From NCBI GenBank assembly GCA_964036045.1, contig OZ038381.1:102181367-102245366 (forward strand): a DNA stretch of 64,000 nucleotides, given 5' to 3'. Below are positions 32,540-44,407 of this stretch, piece by piece. This DNA is from Eutreptiella sp. 'Long Island Sound 2002' (taxonomy: Eukaryota > Euglenozoa > Euglenophyceae > Eutreptiales > Eutreptiaceae). The notes under the pieces are model-generated. The model was not told the origin of the DNA. It saw only the letters and a program-made list of their open reading frames with translations, and made no database searches. Made by a program: the position numbers and the translations under genes. The stretch's first letter is position 1; each line of letters opens with the position of its first letter.

Positions 32540-34111
32540 ATGGTGGCCCCTGTAGAGCTAGTCAGGTTGGTGCTTACAGAGGACTGGTCGGATGACTATG
32601 CGGCATCCGACCACTGGAGCAGGTACTGGAACGCCGTGAGCGCCCCGTCGGACGACGACTGGGCTGGGCGCTTGACCGAGAATGGGGATAAATTATTCCT
32701 CAAGGACAAGCTATTGGTCCCTGAGAACCAAATAGAGGAGCTCATTGACCACTGGCATAGCGCCCAGCTCATGCATCCTGGTCGGGACAAGATGCAGCAG
32801 GACCTGGAGTGGCGCTTCAAGTTCCCACCGGGGTACTACACCCTCCTGGACAAGTACTGCAGCGACTGCGCCGTGTGTCGGGCCACAAAGAGCCCCAACC
32901 ACTCCACGGCTGGCAACCCAGTGTATACGGCTATACCGGAGGCCCCTATGCGGTCCGTGGCCATGGATGCATTCGCCATCCCTGAGGTGACCGTCGAAGG
33001 AGAGACCTACGACTGTGTCATCCTGGCGGTGGATAGGCACAGCGGGTATATCGTGGCGCCCCCTGGCAAGAGGTCCAAGAAGAAGGACAAGGAGGACAAG
33101 CATGGAGTGGGTCTGCAGGCCAAGACCGTCGCCAACGGCATGATCAGGCATTGGCTGACGATTTTTGATGTCCCAGCTGTCATCTGCAGCGATCGGGGCA
33201 GTCAATTTGTGGGGACATGGTTCAAGACGATGTGCCTGCACATGGGCACTCGGCACGCCAAGACCGTGGCGTACCACAGCCGGTCGAGTCGCTGGGCTGA
33301 GGTGGCCGGGCGGCGGATGTTCGAAAGGGTCCACCAGCTGCACATTGACGAACCGGGCCGGAACTGGTATAATTCTCTGTGGAGAGTACTCCAGGTGTAC
33401 CACTACCTTCGGGGGACCACTGGACTGTCGCCCCATCGTATCCTGTTCCTACGGGATCGAGTGTCACGCACTCTCCCGTGGTTGAACCATGGAAAGGTGG
33501 CCCGGGATGCGAGTGCTATGATGGCTGAGGCGGAGGACACGGCAGCCAAGGTGTGCAGAGGACTTCAGGACGAGCATGAGAAGAGGGCCAAGTACTTCAA
33601 GCAGGGAAAAGTCCAGAAGTATGCCCTCAGGGATACCGTATGGGTGGAGCGGCACCACAAGGATGTCCCGTCCAGGCATCGGCAGGCGTCTTGGTATGTG
33701 CCGGGGGTAATCGTGCGGAAGGTCGGGCAGGATGTGTATGCGGTTCGTGTGGGGGATAACAAGATCCTTGACCGCGACCACACCCAGCTTTGTCCCCGAG
33801 CACCAGACCCCAGCGGACGTCCCGTCACCTTCGAGTTCACAGCCGGAGATCTGGACTCGGATGACGAGGGTGAGGAGGACGACTTCACCGCAGAGAGGAT
33901 CCTGACGGACAAGCCAGACCCGGGGACGCCTGGGGGGAGGCTTTATAAAGTCCGTTGGAAGCAATTTGCTGCATCCAGGGATTCGTGCGAACCTGCGAGC
34001 AGTTTCGTGCCGATGTATATCACGGTCTGGATGGAGTATCTAAGGAGGAAGAACATTTCCTTGGATGTCAAGGACGTGTTGGTCCATTTGGTGGCTGCTA
34101 CAGCACTGTAA
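32540..34111 (+). CDS. Element A integrase with chromodomain-like C-terminus (intact 523-codon frame)
   Basis: DDE integrase that would insert the retrotransposon DNA. An N-terminal HHCC zinc-binding region has His71/His73 or His79 and Cys107, Cys110 or Cys113. The core has Asp143 (AMDAFAIPE), Asp218 (VICSDRGSQF) and Glu254 (SSRWAEVAGR), with the canonical 35-residue spacing between the last two. An acidic DSDDEGEEDD stretch follows. The tail GGRLYKVRWKQF...DSCEPASSFV...YLRRKN looks like a divergent chromodomain, the mark of chromoviruses. The ATG used is simply the first after the TAA at 32534; the native protein was part of a Pol polyprotein. Whether it is still made is unknown. One oddity is Trp252, where B has Arg-Ala-Glu. 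Confidence 0.9.
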   Translation: MVAPVELVRLVLTEDWSDDYAASDHWSRYWNAVSAPSDDDWAGRLTENGDKLFLKDKLLVPENQIEELIDHWHSAQLMHPGRDKMQQDLEWRFKFPPGYYTLLDKYCSDCAVCRATKSPNHSTAGNPVYTAIPEAPMRSVAMDAFAIPEVTVEGETYDCVILAVDRHSGYIVAPPGKRSKKKDKEDKHGVGLQAKTVANGMIRHWLTIFDVPAVICSDRGSQFVGTWFKTMCLHMGTRHAKTVAYHSRSSRWAEVAGRRMFERVHQLHIDEPGRNWYNSLWRVLQVYHYLRGTTGLSPHRILFLRDRVSRTLPWLNHGKVARDASAMMAEAEDTAAKVCRGLQDEHEKRAKYFKQGKVQKYALRDTVWVERHHKDVPSRHRQASWYVPGVIVRKVGQDVYAVRVGDNKILDRDHTQLCPRAPDPSGRPVTFEFTAGDLDSDDEGEEDDFTAERILTDKPDPGTPGGRLYKVRWKQFAASRDSCEPASSFVPMYITVWMEYLRRKNISLDVKDVLVHLVAATAL

Positions 34112-34497
34112 TGGATCCCCCTTGGCATTTTTGTTTGTTTCTGTGCTTGGGAGACGGGTGAAGGCGTTCATCCGGGGATTTTTGGGCTTTGATTGGCCAT
34201 ATACCCCCTTCACTCGGTCTCCACACATATATATTTCATTGTGGTATACGTATTTACATCGATCGACGACGTTCCTCTATTTTTGATCCCCTTGGTCCAT
34301 GTTGTAGATCAAGAGGAGACCGGATATGGCGGAGGGCACCGATTATGAGTGTCCTCATCCCACCCTTGGAGCATGGGGGACGCCTACGCCGTTTGTGGGG
34401 CCTCCGTGTGTCCTTGGGATGTGGGGGAGGGGGGGTTGGAGCCCATTGGGGTCCTCCCGTCCTCTCTTCAATGACTTCCGAGCGGATACAACGCTCT
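34112..34497 (+). other. Element A 3' untranslated region
   Basis: About 390 bases between the integrase stop and the polypurine tract, with a TATATATA stretch near 34208. No coding domain is visible. Confidence 0.6.
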
Positions 34498-34508
34498 GAG
34501 AAAGGGGG
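34498..34508 (+). other. Polypurine tract of element A
   Basis: GAGAAAGGGGG lies directly before the TGAAGCC start of the 3' LTR and serves as the primer for plus-strand synthesis. Confidence 0.88.
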
Positions 34509-36965
34509 TGAAGCCGGTTCGGACCCCTGTGGCCATTATTGGGTCACTTGGGGTGTGTATCTATGGGCCGGCCAGCCGCCATGGGCTGATATCATACTCT
34601 CTCATCCACGTGACCTAACCTGATGTGAAAGTGGGATAGGTTTGGCCACTCCAGCTATGAGCGGCCATATTCAATACCGAGGCGCCGCCGGCTGAGACAT
34701 ATATATCGAAATGTCAGGAATCAACAGGGTTTTTTTATCATAATGTTTCCGTAACTTTCCGGCTATCCGTTCTGATTGTCAATGTATCAGCGACTGTCAG
34801 TTGGGTCGCGATTTTGCGGTAACCGATTGGTTAACTGTTATTTCCAGATATTTTGGTAGAAACCCCGGTGAAGGGTCAGATTTCATCAGTAAAGGGTTCG
34901 TTGCTTCCGCAATTTTCATGTTATACACTCGCAAAACTAATCTGATTTTTTCAGCCATTCAGAATCGGATTTCCGACTTCGAGGTCGCCGCACTGGATAT
35001 GATGAATTTCGAGTGGTTCTACATTTTCTCCCGATCACGAATCAACCTTCCTTTTGATGTCTCCCTCATTTCTCTTGGAGATATAGGCGAAACAAAATTA
35101 ATTCGTGAGGCCACCTTGAAAGGTCATATCTCCGGCTCATTGCGAGGAGCCCTGATTTTGAGACTTGGGTTGGAACTGCCTTGGTCTCAACTTAATTTGG
35201 GAAGCGTTAAACGCTTTTGATGTGTACACGTGCCCGGTGTAGCAAGGGATGATGGTCAAGAGGGTAGAAAGTGATATATAACTCTTGGACCATGCAACTG
35301 AATATTTTAATGCGACTTCCGAGTGTACCGCATGAGTGTTGGTGTTGCATAGAAACTTTCCTTGGGTTCCTACGTTTTTTTAACGTGAAGTTATGTCCAT
35401 GGAGGGGCATGGCATACCATGGTGGGAGCCACTTTGTAAGGGTATGTGTTATATGCATGGTATGTGCTTCGCTATGCTCATGCCCATATTTTATATCTCC
35501 GATTGTAGGATGATATGTGGAGTCATACGTGGCAAGGGCTTCGCCCATGTCACAATGGTGAGCTCCATAGCGCTAGACTATGTCTACCGCACATAGAGTG
35601 CATGTGGGAAAGTTTACGGAGCGACCCACAAGCGCCACTATCAATTTTCCCATTTTAATGGTGCGTGTTGGGAGGAGGTTCAAAGGTGTCCCCATGCGTC
35701 CATGTGGGGATCCAAGCCGGGGGATTGTTTGCAAATGGTCCCAAGCACCTGTGTTTTGAACCATATGTTGATACCATGGGTGAGCGAAGTTATATACTAT
35801 TGTGATTACTTTGAATTTGGCTTTATTTGCATGTTTTTGACCTCATTTTATGATCATTTCCGTATTTTATGTGCTCAACTGGTCGGCTAACAGTAAAGTG
35901 CCTAGAGATTCGTGAACTATGGTATGCTGCTTATATGTTGGCATATGCTTGGGTGTTGCACCTCACCGTATGCTGGATTACGTGGTCACTTTGGCGTGGC
36001 ACACCAGGCCTCACAAAATTAAGTCTCAAATTCGTGAGTTGACTTGTGAGGCATGTCATGCATATAACCGTGAAGAATGGAATGTATATATCCGGAGGGG
36101 TTTGGGAGCCAATGGTGGGATATTCTTGGGCATGGACCTTTGGTCTATATCACCCTTGTATATTACTTTCCGGTTTGACACATGCATGGAGCATATGAAC
36201 ATTTGGCGAATGCAATTTTGAGTATATAATTGAATTTTGGGCATTATGGTGTGATTTGCCTGATTTTGCTATGATGTGAGGTCATCTTCATGGGGCAATT
36301 CTCCAAGCACAATCAACCCCAAGTCCAACCAAGGTTATGTCAGGGTAGGGCATGGTCCTGAGTGCCATTGTAGGCCATGACACGCCTGCTCCCCCATTGG
36401 GCTAGGATTTAGGGGCTTGGAAGGGAACACATTTTTGGGGTTTGTGTAGTGACTTATGACACATGGCATTCAGCCATCTTATTTGACTTGGTTCAGGTCA
36501 TCATGTTGGCGGGTCAGGGAAAGGTCCTGAGTCCAGGGAATGAGGGGTCTATGGCTGTGATTGTGTATGTTTCCATCTCTCCCCCATTTTGCTTTATTTG
36601 TGTTCATATGCCAATTTCAGGGCTTCCCCTTTGGTGCAATTCTATGTACATGCCCAACGCCCGTGTTGCCGTGTGCACCGCGAGACAACCGGCGTGTTGA
36701 AAGGAGTTGTTGAGTGTCAACGCGGGACCTCAAAAACCCTTGGAAGCCCTCAGTGTGGATTGATCTGATTTGAATTGCACTTGGGAGTTGGTCATTGCAA
36801 GGGATCAGGACTTGTGTGAAGGAGCCGTATTTTACTACTTTTTGTGGGAAACTGTGCAGGATAGGGCAAGATCATGCTGAACCTGGTGAGAAGCAAGACC
36901 ATAGGAGTGACAGGAAATGGTGGAAGGGGTACAGCAGAGGCCGGTCCTGGTAGGGACCTTCTTTA
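34509..36965 (+). repeat. 3' LTR of element A
   Basis: The 2457-bp partner of 23312-25746, similar throughout with scattered substitutions and a small insertion near 36060 (CATGCATATAACCGTGAAG). It ends ACCTTCTTTA followed by the TSD GCGC. A TATA-like CATATATATC is at 34698-34707. Confidence 0.95.
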
Positions 36966-39900
36966 GCGCAGCGGGAGCCAAAAAAAACAACACCACGAAA
37001 AGAGAGAACGAAAACAACAGGAGAAGCAAGGGGCAACCCAAGCCCAGAGGGGACCGAGCAAGGCAAGAGGACAGCACGGTGAAAGCCCTCAAAAAATAGG
37101 GGGGGGGGGAAGCAAAGAGGGAAGGGAGGGCGGGGAGCAACAAACAGCGAACCAAACGGATCGAGGCAAAGAAAAACAAGAGGGGGGGTGCCGGGGGCGG
37201 CAAGGAAACTGCACAGCGCCAAGGCCCAAGGCACCCGGGGCCAGAAACCGAAGAAAGCACGAGAAAACGGGGGCGCAGCAGCAGCAAAAAGAAAAAGAAA
37301 AGAAAACAAAAGCCACCACAAAAGGAGACCAAAGGACAAGAAAGGGGCAGCCCCAGCCCAGAGGGGGCCGAGCAAGGCAGGAGGACAACACGGCCAAAGG
37401 AAAGGTGAGGTGCACCAGAACGCGCCAGGGAGGCCGGCCCGCCAGACCCTGCGGCAAGGAACACGCACACGCACACACGCACCGGACCCGGGTGTGGCGC
37501 CCTGCGGACCGAGAGGGGCGGTATCGGCGTCCACACGAAACAGCCCCGGTGCACCGGCCGAGTCCCCCGTCGAGACACGGACGGTACGGGAAACGGGACG
37601 CGTCAGTGACCGGGTCCGCACACGCCAAACCACCGCAGCGCATGGAGCCAAAGACCGAAGCTGGAGGGACCCGCCAGGGACAACCCCATCGCGGGGCCCC
37701 GAACGGGTACGACGCGGGGCGAGCCCAGCGCCCCTGCCTCGGCAGGGGCCAGCGGCAGGCACCATGAGCCCGGTTCTCTGCCGGCCTCCACGTGCCCCGC
37801 GCAGCCGCCCAGTAAAACCGGCGGCGACAGCCCACGGGGTGGGGGAAGGCACCACAGCGACGGGAAAGCCGACTCCAGCACCGAGAGCGACCGGACCGGA
37901 CGAGGCACGGCGCACTAACGCGGGGCCAAGAGGCACGCCAGAGAGGCATGCCGCCGGCCACAACCACGGCAGAGGACGAGGTACCAAGCAACAACGGCCG
38001 CCGGGTGCCGCAAACCCGGACAGCACGCACCACAAACACGCAACCACGGCACAGGAGGCGGTGCCAAGCAACACCAGACCAGGCGAGGAGCGCCCACCAA
38101 AACGCACCCAAGCCGCCCGAGGAGCCCCAGGAGGCAGCGGAGAAGCACATACGCGGAGATCGAGAAGAGGCCCAGGAACGGCAGCGAAGCGAAGGGCCAT
38201 GGCGCGCCCGAGAGACCAGACGCCCCGGACAGGGTCATCCGGGGCGGACCAAGCAGCAGGAGCCGCCGCCCCCCGGACAGGAAAAACCGGGGGCAGGCGC
38301 CCCGGACAAGAGCGTCCGGAGCGGAACAAGCAAGAGGAGGCGCCGCCCCCTGGACTGGAACATCCAGGGACACGTGGTGGTGGATGCCCAGGACTGGATC
38401 GTCCAGGGACACGAGGCGGCGGATGCCCAGGCCTGGATCATCCGGGGCGGCACAAGCAGCAGGAGCCGCCGACCCCCGGAGCGGAGCATCTAGGGACAAG
38501 AGGCGGAAGACGCCCCGGACTGGATTGTCCGGGGAAAACCATGAAGGAGCGGCCACAACCCCAGGAATGTAACATCCGGGGAAAAGAGGCGAGACGCCCA
38601 GGGCAGGATCGTCCGAGGCGGAACAAGCAGCACGAGCCTCGAGCCCCCGGACAGGAAGGGACGCAGCACAAAGGACGACGCAAAGGAGCAGCAGAGACAC
38701 AAGGCAGAGGACGAGGCCGAGGGGATGCAGAGCAGCGAAGATGTGGCGGGCTCGAGTGGAAGCGGGGCAGCAGGCCAGAGAGTGAGGCCGAGGTGAGGCA
38801 GAGAAGCGGCCATGAGCGCAAGGCCGTGGAGTTGCAGAGAAGCGGAGTGGAGGACAAGGCTGAGGAGAAGCAGAGAAACCAAGATGACGACAAGGCCCGG
38901 GTGATGCAGCGATGCACACAAGAGGAGGGGGACGTGGGGAAGCGGAAGAGCAGCCAAGAGGACGCGGCCGAGGAGGAGCAGTGAAGCAGGGAAGAGGAGG
39001 AGCCTGAGGAGATGCAGAGATGAAGTGACCAGGACCAGGCCGTGGACATGCAGCGAAGTGCAGACGAGGCCATGGAGTGCCCAGGATTGGATCATCCGGG
39101 GCAAAACAACAAGGAGCGGCCTAAGCGAAACGACAACACAATGCCGAGGAAGGAGTCCTGACGCCCCGGATTGGAACATCCAGGGGGGAACAAGCAGCAG
39201 GGGCTGTTGCCCCCTGGACTGGATCATCCGGGGACAAGCGGCGGCCAGACGCCACAGACTGGATCATACGGGGTGCATCAAGCAGTAGGAGCCGCCGCAC
39301 CCCGTACAGGATCAACCGGGGACAAGGGGCGGCCAGACGCCCCGGACTGGATCTTCCGGGGTGGATCAGGCAGCAGGAGCCACCGCACCCAGGACTCGAT
39401 TGTCGAGGGACAAGTGGCGGGCAGACGTCCAGGACTGGATCATCCGGGGCAGAACAAGAAGGAAGGGCCACAACCCCAGGGGCCGGGAAAAGTGCCCTGC
39501 CGCCCAATCAACAAGAAGGGGTCCCCACCCCCCGCACAGGAGCGTCCGGGGGAAAGTGGCGGCCAGAGGCGAAGGAAACAGGGGGCCGAGACCGAGGTGG
39601 TGCAGAGAAGAAGTCCAGGCCGGAAGCAACGCAAAGGACAACGCCGAGGACATGCAGAGAGGCAGAGAAGGGGACGAGGCCGAGGAGACGCAGGGCAGCG
39701 AAGAGGAGGAAGGGTCCGTGGTGAAGCAGAGGAACAGACCAGACCGTGAGGCCGGGGTGATACAGAGAAGCAGCTGAGAGGACAAGTCCGAGGTACAGCA
39801 AAAAGGCGGAGATAATGACGAGGCCGCGGAGAGGAAGTGCAATCATGGGGAGGACAAGGCCGTGAAGATGCAGTGTGGAAAACAAGAGGACGAGGCCGTG

Positions 39901-40316
39901 GTGATGCGGAGCAACAGCCAAGAGGACGAGGCCTAGGAGGAGCAGTGAGGCAGCGAAGAGGAGGAGTCCGTAGTGATGGTTGAGGCCGTGGTAATGCAGC
40001 GAAGCGGAGACGAGGCCATGGAGTGCCCTGCACTGGATCATTCGGGGAAACAAAAGAAGGAATGGCCATAGCACGACGAGAGCATTAACCGGTGAAATAT
40101 GACCTGACACCCCGGACTGGATCATCCGGAGCAGAACAAGCAGCAGGAGCGGAGCCGCCGTCCCCCGGACTGGATCATCCAAGGTCAAGTGGCCGCCGGG
40201 CGCCCCTGACTGGATCATCCGGGGCTGACCGCCAGTCCGCCCAAGAGCTGCGCCCAACAGGCCGCGCAGAAGCAGGCCCGGTAATCAGGGTATAGCAGGC
40301 CAGACGTGGGTGCTGG
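36966..40316 (+). repeat. Family D copy 2: A/G-rich block followed by hairpin array
   Basis: 36966-37900 is A- and G-rich on the plus strand, with repeated GCGCCAAGGCCCAAGGCACC and AAAGAAAGCACGAG-like words. The same words are seen left of element A at 23235-23305 and, reversed, at 52600-53000. 37950-40316 is the array of GGATCATCCGGGGC hairpin units alternating with GAGGCCGTGGTGATGCAG units; it is the reverse complement of 1-2490. A 598-codon frame (37188-38984) spans it, but its sequence is repetitive, low in complexity and composed of Pro/Gly/Arg/Gln. I do not treat it as a gene. Confidence 0.75.
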
Positions 40317-40905
40317 TAGCTACCCCTCTCCTCACCCCCACCATGCATGAGTCCCTCATACCGCAGGTGGGACACATAGGCTGAAGTGGTGCACCCGATG
40401 CCGCTAACCCAGCTAAACCAAGGGCAGAGACACACACACAACAAGGACGGCATCAACATGGACGCCAAGTCGCAGGCCGGGCACGACAACAGAGCACTCC
40501 ATCCATTCAAGACCTGGCAGGGGTACGTGTAGTGGCGTCCCTGCTAGGCCTCAGCCGCAAGACAAAAAAAACACGATGTGTTCTTGTGCCCAAACACAGG
40601 TGGATCACATGGGCTGCCCACCCTGCAAGACCCAGGGCGCAGATCACATACACAGCAACACGCCCAGGCCAGGTATGGGGGGAACAGCAGAAGGAAGGAC
40701 CCTCAGCCATGAGTGGCGAGGGAAAAACATGAGAAGGGCATTCTGCCATTCGAGGTCTGAAAGAAGACGTCAAGGACGGCAAGACCACATGCGTTCCAAG
40801 CATACAGGACACAGAACAGGCCTCCCCTCCAAGCCCTAGTGGGGCTACGTTTAGTGGCGTCCCTGCGTTGCCACAGCCGCCTAGAGACGCTGTGTTCTCG
40901 AGCCC
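40317..40905. other. Non-array segment of family D copy 2
   Basis: Contains a 75-bp direct repeat with GTGGCGTCCCTGC, CAGCCGC and ACACAGG (about 40521-40602 and 40848-40914). No gene is visible. Confidence 0.55.
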
Positions 40906-40917
40906 ATACACAGGTAG

Positions 40918-42529
40918 GGTCTGAGGTTTGAGGTTTGAGGTTTCGGCAACTAGACGCCTTTTGGCCCCGGGGGGCCACCCTGTTGGGCCAGGTGGTATCC
41001 TCCCCACCAAGACCTAGTGGAGGGCCCTTCATGACACACCTCCTGCCTGGTGGCGGAATCCCACGGGTTCACGGGGCTCGGAGCCCCGTCCCTCCCCGGC
41101 TTCCCCTTCTCGCCACTCCCCGGTCAGTGCATCACTTAGCAACAGTAGCTGCAGGCGCTTACCCACTGGGCCGCCCCCCTAATGCGTGGTCGCCCGGGGT
41201 GCCGGCGCAGCCGGGCCTGTGCTACTGGCTTGTCGCCAGTGGGACCCCCTTGGGCTGGCGCGGAGTCTGCCTAGCTGTGGGGCTGGTGCGTGGCTCGGCG
41301 CGCCACTACTGCCTTGGCGGGTGCAGTGCCCTGTTCGTGTGTGTGCAGCGCTCGCGGCAGGTCTGGGGGGCCGGGGCCGGTGCCGGGTTTTGTGTCTTGT
41401 CCGTTCCCCCCGTCCCGCCCTGCGTTCCCCGCGCTCCGTGTGGCGGGTCGTCCTGTCTGGGTGTCCCTTACGCTCGCCCGCTGGTACGCCATTCCATGCG
41501 GTCTGTGCGTTCCGCGGGCTTGGTCCGGTTGCCCTTCTGGTATTCCCCGCGTGTCCTTTGCGTGTGTGTGTGCTCGCGCTCTCGCGGCGTCCGCGCCCTT
41601 CGTCCTTCCCTGGGTCGGTGTGGCGCGCGCACCTCGCGTGATTCCGGTGCAGGGCGCCGGTAGGTTCATTCCATGCGGTCCGTGCCCCTCCGCGTTTCCT
41701 GCCTCAACCCCGTGCGCTGTCTGGCTTGCTTGCGGGGGGGAGGGGGGCCCGGTCCCGTTCCCCCCTTGCCTGGCTTGGGGTTGTGTGCCCCCTTACGGGC
41801 GGGTCTGTGCGACCGGGGCGTTTCGGCGCCGGGGGGGGCGGGGGGGTGGCGGGGCGGCCTGTGTGCCGTCCCCCCAGAGGCGTGGCCGGGGGGCCCCGAG
41901 GGGCCGGGGGCCGCTCTACCTCGGTCCGTCCCTCTGCTTTCCCTGGGCGGGCACCAAAGCGGGTGTTATCGGCGTCGCTCAGTTCCGGGAGGGCGTGCCC
42001 TCCATACTGCTCCGATTCGTGTTTGCGCGTTGACCCCGGGCGTGGTCCGCGCGGATCCCTTGTGTGCTGGCGCGGGTCCGCCTGCCTGTCGCAGTCTCTG
42101 TCTGAGCAGGCGGGTGGGGGCGTGGGGGCGCGTTGCATACTGGCTTAGCGGCGTTCCTCCCCAGGGCGCCGCGGCCCTCTAGGTTGGACGGGGACTTCCC
42201 CTGGCCTTGGGGGGGGTAGAGGGCCGGCGCCCCCGTGGCCCTTCTCCGGCATCCCGCGGGCTGGAGGGGGGGGAGTAGGGGGGGAAGGGGGGGGGATCGT
42301 GCCATGGTTCCTCACCACCCTCCTCCGGGGGGGTGGCCTGGCGCCCCCGTCCCTGGCTGCCTCTCATGGCCGGCGGCGTGGCGCCGCGCATCCCTCCATG
42401 ACGCATGCTCGGCCGGGGCTGTTTGGCAGCCCCAGGCGCCGGTCGCGGTCTGGCCGGCCACTGGTGGGTCAGTCTGGGGGGGGGGGGTGGTCGGTGCGCC
42501 TCTCCTCATCGGTACACCGGTACAGAGGT
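40918..42529 (-). mobile_element. GC-rich retroposon C, copy 1
   Basis: Flanked by the 12-bp duplication ATACACAGGTAG (40906-40917 and 42530-42541). The left edge carries GAGGTTT heptamers, which on the minus strand form a CCTCAAA tail. The next bases (ACTAGACGCCTTTTGGCCCC, GGGCCAGGTGGTATCCTCC) match the second copy at 49030-49110. The body is very GC-rich with long G runs. The frames in it have no domain and differ between copies. The tail-plus-TSD structure fits target-primed retroposition; the driving LINE is unknown. Confidence 0.75.
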
Positions 42530-42541
42530 ATACACAGGTAG

Positions 42542-43562
42542 ATGAATGGGGTCATGACCTGGGGAAAGTGGCCAGACGCCCCGGACAGGAGCATGTGGAG
42601 GAGAACGCGCCAAGTGCGCGAAAGAAGGGGATCGGATAGGAGCGACCCGTGCAAGGATCACGAAACGGTTCTCGGATGGATCAGGATCCTGTGGGCCCGC
42701 GCCACTGGGTTGCTGGCGGCCCAATGGGGTATAAACACAAGATGAGGGATGGGATGGGGGCACGGGGCCAGGACAGGGGTGTGCCGCGGGCTGCACAACA
42801 GCCCCTTGGGATCGGGAAAGCACGGGAGGAGGGGATTTGGCCCATGACGGGATGTGGCAAAGGGGAACGGGACATGGGTTAGGATGGAAGACCGAAAGCG
42901 CCAAGCAACAGCCCCGTGATATTTTGGAAACCAGTCGCAATGGAGTGGTGAACCATGGGCCAACCATGGGGAGCCTGGCCACAGGAAGTCGGGAAAATGC
43001 CCTGAACTCCGGGACGGCCGTGAGGTGTCCGCAGGGCTGAGGGTTGACCCTGAGGTCCCCGGGTCAAGGGCCTGAGTACACGTAGGTCCACGTGTGAGCA
43101 GGACCTGGGGGAACGTGGAAAGGGTTGCCCTCCTGGCCCCCAGCCGCGGATGGAGGACACTCAAGTGCATCCGGGAGCCGAGTGGGTACTCCAACCCGTG
43201 AGGGATGGGGAGTGGTGGAATGTGGTTGAGAGCAATGCTGCGCTGTCAGCGACGGCTATCCACAGGAAACCCGCCTGCAGGCACCAAAAAGGCTGTGCTA
43301 GGGGGGAAAGGCCCGAGGATCCTTCAATGGGTGACCGGAAGGACCTGAGACCGTGAGGACAGCTGATGAAGGAAACCCACCGCAGGTCATGCCCCAAGGG
43401 AACCTGGTTGAAGTTCTTGGCCGTTAGGTGAGACAGGGGTCGCCAGGAGATGTGATTGTTGAGAGCTCTCCTTCCCACCAGAGGCGGCCACCATGTAAAA
43501 CAAACAAGGAGATGTCAGATGAGGCTGTGGACGTGGCCGCCCTTACTTTCTTACTTACTTAC
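42542..43562. other. Right end of family D copy 2
   Basis: About 1 kb of non-repetitive sequence with a TATA-like GGGGTATAAACAC near 42725, ending in the CTTA-rich simple repeat (43545-43561) at the insertion edge. No coding domain was recognised. Confidence 0.5.
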
Positions 43563-43564
43563 TG

Positions 43565-44393
43565 GCCTGGGCTCGCTACTTCCGCGCAGCCAGTTGCTCA
43601 TGCATACCCATCAGCATGTAGGCGACAAACCGGTAGGTCTCCAAGTGAGAGAGTACATCAACACACTCTTTTCTTCAAACATGACCACCATCGGCACGGC
43701 CTCTACCCTGCTGATGAACGCTTCATCACGAGTGGGTTGGCACTGTGAACCATCAACCAAGAGGGCCTTGGTACTCCATGCTTGTCCCGAGGCGGGCATG
43801 GGTATACCCTTGGCGTCGATGAACAACTGCTCCTCAGGTCCAAATTGCATCTCTTTGACCGTGATGGAGTGCAAAGGTGGTTGAAGATCCTCCAACGGAC
43901 ATGGGCTGGATCCTATGCCGGTCACAACCAGGATACCCATTGCTCTATCCGCAATAATTTTGTTCACCGTACGTCTGGTGTCTTCTTGAGCACCATGCTA
44001 GTACATGGGCCCCCACTCCTTCACTCCCCAATGCTGTGACCACGCAAAGTCCCCCTTGTGCCAATGCCTCGTACACTTTCTTAGCTGTGGGGCATCCCGG
44101 GAAGCAAATTCGTCCATCTGGGGTTTTTCGCCTCCCAGTTGTTGAACCATGTTATTGTAGACTTGCGGCGCCATGCCATATTCCATGAGATGACCTCCGC
44201 TGTCCCCATTGAAATTGGTACTCATGGTCTTGACCACCCGCACGATTCTTTCCTCCTCATCTCCGGTCCACTGAGATAATCCTGGGGCATGGTCTGTATA
44301 TAGCCAAGTAAGACGCTCCTTGTCCTCTTCAAAAAACCTTGCATGGTGAGGAAGAGCTCCAATGGCATTGCTCACCATAAAATCATACCCCAT
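43565..44393 (-). pseudogene. Element B extra domain between protease and RT
   Basis: The counterpart of 29900-30488 in A. The minus strand gives MDEFASRDAPQLRKCTRHWH (about 44070-44125), WGVKEWGPMY, then after an in-frame TAG (about 43996-43998) VNKIIADRAMGILVVTGIGS (about 43915-43970) and FIDAKGIPMPASGQAWSTKA. It fades near 43570 at the D2 insertion point. The two families have drifted in DNA but keep the same residues, which suggests that the domain once mattered for the element. Confidence 0.8.
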
Positions 44394-44407
44394 AATAATA
44401 TCCCAAT

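Larger units (their letters stand above)
23312..36965 (+). mobile_element. Chromovirus-type Ty3/gypsy LTR retrotransposon A, plus strand, full length
   Basis: Two LTRs (23312-25746 and 34509-36965), PBS at 25747, polypurine tract 34498-34508 and a 4-bp TSD GCGC (23308-23311 and 36966-36969) define a 13.65-kb element inserted in D2. Order: gag (from an ATG inside the 5' LTR), zinc-knuckle tail, protease, extra domain, RT, RNase H, integrase with chromodomain-like end. This RT-RNase H-integrase order is Ty3/gypsy. In-frame stops and two or three frameshifts disable most of it, but the integrase frame is intact. A SINE-like insert sits in gag. It is younger than B, because it lies inside D2, which lies inside B. 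Confidence 0.95.
23197..43562 (+). mobile_element. Family D copy 2, inserted in B pol, interrupted by elements A and C1
   Basis: B's pol sequence stops at 23196 and resumes at 43563. The junction carries TGGCTTGGGC (23187-23196) and TGGCCTGGGC (43563-43572), a 10-bp TSD with one mismatch. The left edge begins AAGAAAAAAAAATG. The right edge ends in a CTTA/CTTT repeat (about 43545-43561) that looks like the simple-repeat tail of a retroposon. Inside are the A/GC-rich part (23197-23311 and 36966-37950), the hairpin array (37950-40316), a non-array segment (40317-43562) and the nested elements A and C1. The array part is the reverse complement of copy 1. No transposition protein was found, so it may be a large non-autonomous element. 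Confidence 0.65.

Noticed and set aside
37188-38984. A 598-codon frame in the family D array.
   Set aside because: It follows the tandem repeats (repeated PGLDHPG-like units), has low complexity and is not kept in the copy at 1-2490.
40918-42529. Ribosomal DNA or organellar DNA, suggested by high GC content.
   Set aside because: No conserved rRNA or organellar gene motif was seen; TSDs and a tail show a retroposon.
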